Below, piece after piece: positions 56,138-64,000 of a stretch of DNA of 64,000 bases. The translations under genes and the position numbers were made by a program. Each line of letters begins with the position of its first letter. Positions within the stretch are counted from its first letter, which is position 1. Below the pieces are notes generated by a model. That model made no database searches, was not told the origin of the DNA, and was given only the letters and a program-made list of their open reading frames with translations. The DNA comes from Trissonchulus latispiculum (Eukaryota > Nematoda > Enoplea > Enoplida > Ironidae): contig JASAND010011080.1 of the NCBI GenBank assembly GCA_030248195.1, positions 16,567 through 80,566 on the forward strand, given 5' to 3'.

Positions 56138-57000
56138 GGCGATAAGAAGTGTAGCTCATTTTTCAGCTCTATCAACTGATAAGATAAAGAAATTGTAGGC
56201 ATGAATTTATTTGATTTAAATGTTATGGTTTGAATCGTCTAAATACATGTATATATACGTTCAGTAACAATTTTTGTGTATTTATAACTATGATGGTTCG
56301 GGGGGGGGGGAATATATAGTACATTTTGAAGCTACTTTGTATGCTGAGGTGGAACATTAAGCTTTGAGTTGTTTCTTACAATTTTGCTTTTGTATATAAT
56401 TCGTTCTTGTACGCGTACATATGTACGCTGTTCCTAACTGATCTGTCTTTCTTGCAATACGTACTATCGTATCTATTGTAATACGTATCTACTGTAGTTC
56501 GCAATTTAAAGTCTCTTCGGGCCAGGGGAATAGGTTAGGGGTCTGTGGTGAGTGTAAGGTTCTTGAAGTGGACTGCAAAAGCAAAGGTATTTCCCTATAG
56601 CATTAGTGTATTTCCACAAAATTGTGTATCTGTGTGGAGCCCTGTTTAAGAAACTGGAGTTTTTTCGACAAAAAGGAATCAAGTCTGATTCGAAATTATG
56701 GAACACTTGACTTAAACTCCGGATATTTTATTTATTGTGTTCTGATGACTATTGAAAAAATAATTTCCTTAATGTATTACTATTTCAGTAAGTGAGTTGT
56801 GTGTACTTTGTCATAATTATGTCATGTCGCCTTGGTATATATAATGTTGACTGTGTTTGAGTAAACTGTTCGTGTTATAGTTTTTATCTTTTAGCAACCA
56901 GTTACGTCGTTTTTCTAAGAAGATCTTGAACGCAGGATGCAAATAATGACGGTTTTTATGAGCATTGATACGCAAACTTCTGTATAGCCCGATGCAACTG
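56138..57000. other. Intergenic, 3' of SNRPC
   Basis: Nothing beyond the SNRPC 3' region and a G10 run at ~56300 was recognised. Confidence 0.4.
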
Positions 57001-57001
57001 T

Positions 57002-57074
57002 GCCTTCGTAGCTCAGTTGGCAGTGTGTTCGACTAGTCAGTAAAATGTCGAGGGTTAGAGTCCACCAGAGGTCC
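57002..57074 (+). tRNA. tRNA-like remnant
   Basis: GCCTTCGTAGCTCAGTTGGC holds a good A box, and GGGTTAGAGTCC resembles a B box with the C-G changed. A TTCGAC/GTCGA stem closes an oversized loop of about 13 bases. The acceptor arms do not pair well. Probably a pseudogene or SINE head. Confidence 0.4.
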
Positions 57075-58908
57075 GAATTTATCGGGCCCTCAGTGGTCAA
57101 ACGTTTGCGTCACTAAGATGCAGATAACACATCGAGTAGTCTTTTGATTAACGATTATTTGCACAGTACAGTACAGTAATAGAACTGTTAGTACGAATTG
57201 CACTGGGAATTGGCAAGAAACTGTTGAATATCTAAAGTCGTCTGGCCATAACGTGTGCCCAAAACTGATTAAAATGTAAACGATGTGTGATAAATTTCAC
57301 TCCAGTTGCAGGTGTTTAGCCTGCTGTGGATGGCTGTCTCAACCCGTTTGTCTATACAAAAGATGGCAAACTTTATATCAATGGAAATTCTTGTTGTGCT
57401 TAACATTAAATGCTTACATCAAGTCTCTACAAAGCAGCATGAGAAAGTTGGTGTTAAGTTGAGTTAATTAAATCACAGTCGGAGTGAGCATGGCTAAATC
57501 GTTCAATCAAATGCCGTTTCTCGTTCGTGTTTGGTTTGTCATTATAGTTTATAAAAACATACGTATAGAGGCTTTAAGTTGATGTATTTGGCATACTGCA
57601 GCCTTGCTATCCTGTTTATAGGCGACTTCGTATGCTTCAGCGAGACATACTAGCGTATATACTAAAATTGTACGGATTTGAATTTTGAATCGCAATATCT
57701 CAATTGGATAGAGCGTGGACTCTAAAAATTTGTCATGTTTTGGACGTATGTGGGGGTATATTACCTGAGACTGAATGAAATAGGTGACTATAAAATTTGG
57801 TAACCGGCGACTCTCCACCCTGCTTTAAAATCCATCTATATTGAAAAGTGTCGTCATTCCAAACTTTGAATGTTAAATATAAATTTTATAAAATAAAATT
57901 TTCTCATGAGGATGCAAAAATCTTATTGAAAATCAGGTTCTCATAGATGATATCTTGGTGCTGTAGAAATTGTCACAAACTTGTGCACACATTTTTGTGT
58001 CAGCCTTCGGTCTACGAGGGGGGGGGGGTGAGGTTCTGTTCCTGAACAGAAGCTCTACTCAGGAAAGCGTATTCGTTGTTGGCACTGTCTAGATCAGGAG
58101 ATACAAATCTTGTAAATGAGCGTTTACGATGACACTCTGTCGTCTACATTTGATTTGATAATTCGCTGCTGAAGCTGAGCTTTTAACGAGTAGACGTTTG
58201 CTACAACTTTTTTCCAATGTAAGCTAATCTGAGCGATGGGGCTGATGCTGTCTTGGTTAACATTTGCATTAAAAATCTACACTTACAAACAGAGTTGAAG
58301 GTACCAAAGTAGGTTTACTATCCAGTATCCAGTGTGGTTTATTATTATCAAAATGGTTTATGACCTAATATAGAACACAGGACATGGGTGGATCGGATTG
58401 CTTCCGGCCGGCCGCAGCAAACAGTTGCGCAGAGCGCTGAAAATATCCTTATTGGTTTGCCTTGCCTTGTGACCTAACAGTCCTGTCAACAAACTGTTTT
58501 TTGGGAAAACTAACTGTGAAGATAAGAAGTGCGCCGTTGTGACCTTGTGTAAAACCGAGATTTTTAACGAAGTTTTTGTTATTTTAGCTTAAACCACACC
58601 TAGCTTTAGTAATTTTTAGTGATTTCTGGCAATTTTTGCACAAAAAAACGTAAAAAATTCGCAAAATTTTTCTAAAAATATGCCCCCCCCCAATTTTTGG
58701 TGAGCCATAGGGGGCAACTTCGAGCCCCCTCTCCCCTCCATAAATTTTGGCCTAAAAATAAGCCAGACGAAGGGTCTACTCCTGTCTGTCTGTTCTCGGC
58801 CACTCTGCCCGTAGGCAATACGTGTGTCAGTCTCGGCAGGTTTATTAATGCTTAGCGGATGCAGCAGGCAGTTCAAATGACATGACCAAAAAGGAAGGGA
58901 CCGATCCG
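57075..58908. other. Intergenic
   Basis: No gene recognised. A G/C-tract fragment (CCCCCCCCCCAATTTTTGG) lies near 58682. Confidence 0.4.
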
Positions 58909-59521
58909 GGGCCAATTTCATAAAACTTTGCAAGTTGCGGATTCCGCAACTCGCAGCTGCAAGTTGCGGATTTGCAAGTTGCAAGTGTTTTATAAAGTGT
59001 CAAGTGCGGAATCCGCACTTGCACTTGAATTGCGAGTCAAGTGGCTTGCAAGTTGCAAGTTCGCTTGAACACTAGCAGCAAGTAAGTGTTCCATAAAACT
59101 CGCTGGAACAGTCACTTGCAACTTGCAACTGCGAGTATAGTCGTCTAGTAGATTTCAACTAGACGATTTTTGAAAAATTGGAATATTTTCCTTAATATTC
59201 GTCAGTTTTTAACCAAATTTCATTATTAACTGCTTTGATATCTTTTGCATACTTTGTGAAAATTTCAATAAACTTGAAGTTATTATGAAAAAGTTATGAT
59301 TTTTTAAATAATTATAGTCAGTTTTGCTTCTACTCGCACTTGCAACGCAAGTACTCGCACTTGCCTTGCAAGTTCGTCAAGTCCCGCAACTTGCTTATCT
59401 AATTTCCGCAAGTTTGCGGAAAAGTTCTATGAAACACTTGCAATCCGCACTTGCGTTTCAAGTGCGAGTACTTGCAAGCTCGCACTTGCAAGTCCGCAAA
59501 TCTTTATGAAATTTGCCCCAG
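58909..59521. mobile_element. GCAAGT-rich inverted-repeat element (MITE-like)
   Basis: About 613 bp. The left end GGGGCCAATTTCATAAAACT faces the right end (reverse complement GGGGCAAATTTCATAAAGAT). Subterminal regions on both sides are packed with CAAGTTGC, GCAAGTGCGAG and ACTTGCAAGT words, in opposite orientation at the two ends. A TCGTCTAGT/ACTAGACGA hairpin sits inside at ~59132-59160. No transposase; likely non-autonomous. Confidence 0.65.
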
Positions 59522-59647
59522 GTCTAATGGGTTTGGGTGTGTGGGTCTACTCCTGAAATAATTACAACAGTTTAAGAAAATCGACAACGAAAATAACAAA
59601 AACTGCTAATTTTTACAGTTTCTGCCAACAATTAATGATTTAAAACA

Positions 59648-59830
59648 ACAAGAATAAAAATGCTCCGATGAAGCATGAAAAATGCAATATGGGTGACATT
59701 GGGTTTTAAGCGGATATAAGACTAGGTTTTAAAACGTTAATATGGGAGGGGCAGGTTGTAAATGACAAGGTAAGGTTTAAAGCGCTCTATATAGCATGGA
59801 CCAGCTTCGCTGAACAACCCATATTCGCGG
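59648..59830 (+). repeat. Single arm related to the foldback element
   Basis: From ACAAGAATAAAAATGCTCC to CAACCCATATTCGCGG this matches, with divergence, the left arm of the foldback element at 60001-60183 and has the same orientation. Confidence 0.7.
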
Positions 59831-60000
59831 AAACTGCCCAGACTGATGCTGACGGAAGTTCTTCAGTAACAGTTTACAATTTGTAAGCATAACTCAGCGT
59901 CTGCAGCAACTACGTATATATATGTATAAGTTGTGCTCTTACATATAATGTAACTTACTACTTACTTAATTAAAATAAAACGCATTAACTTGATTAACAT

Positions 60001-60822
60001 ACAAGAAATAAAAATGCTCCTCTGGAGCATGAAAAAGTAATATGGGTGATGGTGAGGTTGCAAAATCAAGAGAGGACTAGTCTTTAAAATGCTTAATATG
60101 GGGTTAGGTTAAAAAATAGAAGAGGACTAGGTTGTGAGTGAATTAATATGGGCACAGCTTCGCCGAACAACCCATATTCGCGGTTTGTAAATGTAAATTA
60201 TAATGCATATCCACGATACATTTGGTTTATAGTTCATAAATAACCTACAGCTACGGTATGTGCTCGAGCTTTATTCAAACTTTTATTTTACCAAACGTTT
60301 TCTTCGATAAGTGCTTCATACTAACCAGCTCATTTTACTTATCCATTTATACGGAAAATTTATATTCAAGAATAATTTAGGGCTCTCCCACGATCTTCTA
60401 TTTCCTCCTGACTTGGACCAATAGCTTTAGCATCATATCCTTAGATCTGTCCTAGTAGTAGAGCCTACGGTAGTTCAACGCAACAAAATAATGATAATTT
60501 ACGTATATATTTCTAGCAGCTAGTCTAACAGTGCATGCATACCGCTATATTCGATGATATACGTATATATTCAACTGCTTAAATTTTTTATTGACTTGAC
60601 ATTAGATTAGCTCATTAGCTAAGTTGAAACTTGGAAATCCGCGAATATGTATTATTCGGCGAAGCTGTGCCCATATTAATTCGCTCACAACCTAGTCCTC
60701 TTCTATTTTTTAACCTAGCCCCATATTAAGCATTTTAAAGACTAGTCCTCTCTTGATTTTGCAACCTCACCATCACTTATCTTACTTTTTCATACTCCTA
60801 GAGGAGCATTTTTATTTCTTGT
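60001..60822. mobile_element. Foldback-type element with ~183-bp inverted arms
   Basis: Left arm 60001-60183 (ACAAGAAATAAAAATGCTCC ... CAACCCATATTCGCGG) is the near-exact reverse complement of 60639-60822 (CCGCGAATATG ... TTTTTATTTCTTGT). A 455-bp AT-rich spacer shows no coding capacity. Confidence 0.8.
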
Positions 60823-60869
60823 CCTTCTGTCATTTTAAAGGATCCCTTTCCAGCAATGCGGTAATGGAT

Positions 60870-62340
60870 ACAAGGAGCTTGAACAGTGCCATGCTAAACG
60901 AGCGTAGTCGATTTACAATATATGCCCCCAACAAAACGCCGAAAAACGCAGTTTTAGGCCGTTTGACCAGTGGTTAATAGGTCTCCTAGGCCGTAGTGAC
61001 CAGTGGTCACTTCCGTCGGTTTTGGCGATATGCCCATTGAAACGAGCGTAGTCGATTTACTATATATGCCCCCACCAAAACGCCGAAAAACGCAGTTTTA
61101 GGCCGTTTGACCAGTGGTCAATAGGTCTCCTAGGCCGTAGTGACCAGTGGTCACTTCCGTCGGTTTCGGCAATATGCCCATTGAAACGAGCATAGTCGAT
61201 TTACTATATATGCCCCCGAGCATTACAGGGTATTTTTTAGGGATTTTTTCCGGGGGCCTCCCCCCGGGCCCGGGGGGGGAAGGAAGTTTCGGGGGGGGGG
61301 AGAATTTTTTGCAAACATGAGCCAAAAAATGGTATTTTTTGGCGTATTTTGCATGGTGAAGCACAAAAAGTTCTCAAAAATGCCAGGATTTAAGGTATAA
61401 ATAGCCATTTTTACGAAAAAATCTCCGGCGAAGCCGGAAAATTTTTGAAAATTTGACCATTTTTGGAGAGAGAAAATGTAGACCTCATTAAGGGGGCAGA
61501 CCAAAATCCCGTGGGGGGCGATTTCGGGGGGGGAAGGCATTTTCGGGGGGGGCCCCCGCCCCCCCCCTCTGTAAAAAATACCCTGAGCAAAACGCCGAAA
61601 AACGCAGTTTTAGGCCGTTTGACTAGTGGTCAATAGGCCCCATAGGCTGTAGTGACCAGTGGTCACTTCCGTCGGTTTCGGCGATATGCCCATTGAAACG
61701 AGCGTAGTGGATTTACTATATATGCCCACACCAAAACGCCGAAAAACGCAGTTTTAGGCCGTTTGACCAGTGGTCAATAGGTCTCCTAGGCCGTAGTGAC
61801 CAGTGGTCACTTCCGTCGGTTTCGGCAATATGCCCATTGAAACGAGCGTAGTCGATTTACTATATATGCCCCCGACCAAAACGCTGAAAAACGCAGTTTT
61901 AGGCCGTTTGACCACTGTCAATAGGCCCCATAGGCTGAAGTGACCAGTGGTCACTTCCGTCGGTTTCGGCGATATGCCCATTGAAACGAGCGTAGTGGAT
62001 TTACTATATATGCCCACACCAAAACGCCGAAAAACGCAGTTTTGGCCGTTTGACCAGTGGTCAATAGGCCCTATAGGCTGTAGTTACCAGTGGTCACTTC
62101 CGTCGGTTTCGGAGATATGCCCATTGAAACGAGCGTAGTCGATTTACTATATATGCCCCCGACCAAAACGCCGGAAAACGCTGTTTAGAGTGAGTTTTCC
62201 CAACTTTGACCCTGGGCGAGGAACCACGGAAGCCATGCTGACCAGTGGTCACTTCGGGAGGTATTGGCAGTATGCTCATCGTTTTCAGCGACCCTGATTT
62301 ACTATATATGGGCACCACCCCAAGGCCGAAAAACGCCATT
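60870..62340 (+). repeat. ~144-bp satellite array, about nine units
   Basis: CGCCGAAAAACGCAGTTTTA begins units near 60937, 61081, 61593, 61737, 61882, 62025 and 62169, with partial units at the ends. Each unit carries two odd palindromes, TTGACCAGTGGTCAA and GTGACCAGTGGTCAC, and a TTTACTATATATGCCC segment. The last unit (62200-62330) is the variant found inverted at 51 kb. Minus-strand ORFs of ~60-90 codons recur through it but are repeat translations. Confidence 0.85.
61226..61585. mobile_element. 360-bp MITE-like insertion in the satellite array
   Basis: Perfect 14-bp terminal inverted repeats CAGGGTATTTTTTA (61226-61239) and TAAAAAATACCCTG (61572-61585) interrupt a satellite unit; a GAGCA word lies at both borders, possibly a target-site trace. 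The interior has G/C tracts and no coding capacity. Confidence 0.7.
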
Positions 62341-62622
62341 TTTAGTGATTTTTAGGCCATTTCTAGTAAAAGTGGGACTTAGAAACTTTTCGCCCAAACA
62401 GGCCAAAAAATGCAAAGTTTGGGCCAATCTCCTGAAAGCTAGGGAGCAAAATTAAAAACTCCCCCTCGTTACTTTATGCATCCCTGCTGGTAATTTTCAA
62501 CAAAAGATACTAGACCTCTCCAGCTTCTACCCAGTTCTAGAAAAGTGTGACCAAAATTGGCGAAATAAAGATAGCATGGGGGGATCCTGTCTACCAACAT
62601 ATCATAGTAGTATGCATGCCAT

Positions 62623-62782
62623 GGGCGTATCCAGGGGAGGGTTTTGGGGGTTGAAACCCCCTCCTTTTGGGTTAAATTTTATCAATATTCCATTACAAAA
62701 CGTGCAAATTTTTGTCAAAACCTCCTCCTTTTCAATAAATTTTACTCAAAACCCCCTCCTTTTCCAAATCCTGGATACGCCC
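62623..62782. mobile_element. 160-bp MITE-like element
   Basis: Perfect 13-bp terminal inverted repeats GGGCGTATCCAGG and CCTGGATACGCCC, with AACCCCCTCCTTTT repeated three times inside. A truncated relative lies near 50220-50252. Confidence 0.65.
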
Positions 62783-63058
62783 CTGGTAGTATGGTGCCAA
62801 AATGCCCACATCGTTCCAACACTTAGCCGTAAAATGCATTTCCAATAAGCGTTATTCACCGAGAAAAAAAACAAACGCACGGTAACTATCGCCTAGTGCA
62901 AAAATTCGAAGTTTCGAATTCGAACCAAAAGTATGGTGGTGCTTGTAGTACTACTCGAGTTGTTTACGATGGCAACCTTTTTACCACTCCCGCACCTCTA
63001 ATTAGCTGGCACCAGGCCAACACGGTCTCTAGGAGGCCGCGCAGACGCCTTTATACCC

Positions 63059-63096
63059 ATATTATGTAGGGGCTCTATCGCTCCCCTACATAATAT
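63059..63096. repeat. Perfect 14-bp-arm hairpin
   Basis: ATATTATGTAGGGG (63059-63072) and CCCCTACATAATAT (63083-63096) flank a 10-base loop. No terminator function is implied in a eukaryote. Confidence 0.6.
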
Positions 63097-63299
63097 ATAT
63101 ACAGTAAAATTGATGTCGCAAATTCTGCGGGATAAATGGCAATGCGGGATAAAACGATTGAAGTAAGCTTACGTTAGTATTTCAAAATTATGTAGCATGC
63201 TGGCTTAGAAAGCTGACGAATGTAGAGTTTATGTGGAGTGGAACGTATTTAGCTGGCACGGTGCTCGAACGGGTCTCTAAAGGCCGCGCTGAGCCTTTT

Positions 63300-63560
63300 A
63301 CACCAAATACTATACTGTACCGTACTTCAGCAGTACTCTACGCAGCGCAACCAGATGCAAATTATACTGCCAATGAAGGAAACTTATACGGCACGATTTC
63401 TAATGCTCTTCTACAGTTACATGCAAAATTTCAGACGGTCGCAACCTATCTGTAGCTACTTATAGGCCGTGCTGTACTGCAACAGCAATCTACTGCAGCG
63501 CAACCAGACGCTAGTTACACTGCCAATGAAGGAAATTTATACGGCACGATTTCTAATGCT
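63300..63560 (+). repeat. Direct duplication upstream of the LINE remnant
   Basis: GCAGCGCAACCAGA, CTGCCAATGAAGGAAA and TATACGGCACGATTTCTAAT occur at 63341-63410 and again at 63495-63560, about 152 bp apart. Possibly the repeated 5' part of the LINE or its target. Confidence 0.6.
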
Positions 63561-64000
63561 ATTCTTGATTTGATTCTGGAACATTTTAAAAAGAATAATC
63601 TTTTCACACACTCTCAGCATGGCTTTTTGAAAAACAAGTCAACGGTTACAAACGTAATGAAGTCCCTGTTAGATTGGGCAGAAGCTATAAACAATGGTTA
63701 TAATATACATTGTTGTTATCTAGATTTCGCTAAGGCTTTTGATACAGTTTCGCACAGTAAGCTTCTGTTTAAATTGTCAAAGTACAGAATTAGAGGAAAA
63801 TTACTTCATTGGATCAAATGCTTTCTTAGTGATCGTCTCCAGTATGTACAAGTTGAAGATACAGACTTAGCCAGTGTCACGTACTTAGCGGAGTACCCCA
63901 AGGTACTATTCTCGACCTGTTTAATTCCTAATTTATATAAATGACATTACATTGTAAATTTTTCTAAAATTTTAATCTATGCTGATGACGTAAAATTATA
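63555..64000 (+). pseudogene. LINE (non-LTR retrotransposon) reverse transcriptase fragment
   Basis: The frame contains HGFLKNKST, CCYLDFAKAFDTVSHSKLL (RT palm with the catalytic Asp context) and WIKCFLSDRLQYVQVED. Then a shift: the GVPQGTI-like motif at ~63890 is in another frame, a stop lies at 63942-63944, and YADD reappears at 63978-63989 in the original frame. This pattern fits the L2/CR1/Jockey group. The element runs beyond the window; here it is broken. Confidence 0.85.

Noticed and set aside
58921..59515. CRISPR-like array of short repeats
   Set aside because: Spacing is irregular, repeats overlap and invert, and the window is eukaryotic; better explained as a MITE with subterminal repeats.

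Overview
The window looks like nuclear DNA from an animal, probably an early-branching or marine invertebrate. One host gene is clearly recognisable: SNRPC, the U1 snRNP protein C, split by one intron at a human-like position. The rest is AT-rich and crowded with retrotransposons, inverted-repeat elements, satellites and homopolymer G/C tracts. I cannot name the phylum from sequence alone.

Layout. 1-1.2 kb: dispersed repeat and a tRNA-like sequence. 1.37-15.16 kb (+): a nearly intact 13.8 kb Ty3/Gypsy-type LTR retrotransposon (element A). It has almost identical 388/387-bp LTRs, a tRNA-Arg-type primer binding site, a pol ORF without a recognisable gag, a second ORF of about 1,739 codons, and 2.4 kb of 3' non-coding DNA with two copies of its polypurine tract. 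An unusual 119-bp duplication of host DNA flanks it. 15.3-19.1 kb: exons of a minus-strand gene or genes with DUF5648-like modules. 19.14-32.74 kb (-): a second, divergent 13.6 kb Ty3/Gypsy element (element B) with apparently identical 462-bp LTRs but a damaged interior. It lacks its gag-to-RT start and PBS, its pol is broken, and it carries a chain of accessory ORFs. 32.7-33.0 kb: one more exon-like piece of the DUF5648-like family. 33-53 kb: no convincing genes; AT microsatellites, a perfect six-unit heat-shock element at 35.75 kb, palindromic arrays and G/C-tract repeats. 53.5-56.1 kb (+): SNRPC. 56-63.5 kb: inverted-repeat elements, a ~144-bp satellite array and tRNA-like remnants. 63.55-64 kb: a decayed LINE reverse transcriptase running off the edge.

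Main discovery candidate. Both LTR elements carry, downstream of integrase, a giant accessory polyprotein of the same apparent layout. An N-terminal RNase D/DnaQ-like DEDDy 3'-5' exonuclease fold is followed by a long linker and beta-rich segment, then a segment reminiscent of a dsRNA-binding domain, then a C-terminal NADAR (YbiA-type N-glycosidase) domain. It is one intact ORF in element A. In element B it is split into two overlapping frames at a small tandem duplication, and its exonuclease motifs are degenerate. Two divergent elements keeping the same module beside a similar 2.4 kb 3' non-coding region suggests a distinct lineage of giant Ty3/Gypsy elements. The nucleic-acid processing and possible de-ADP-ribosylation role is inference from domain families. 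All domain calls were made by eye, without profile searches.
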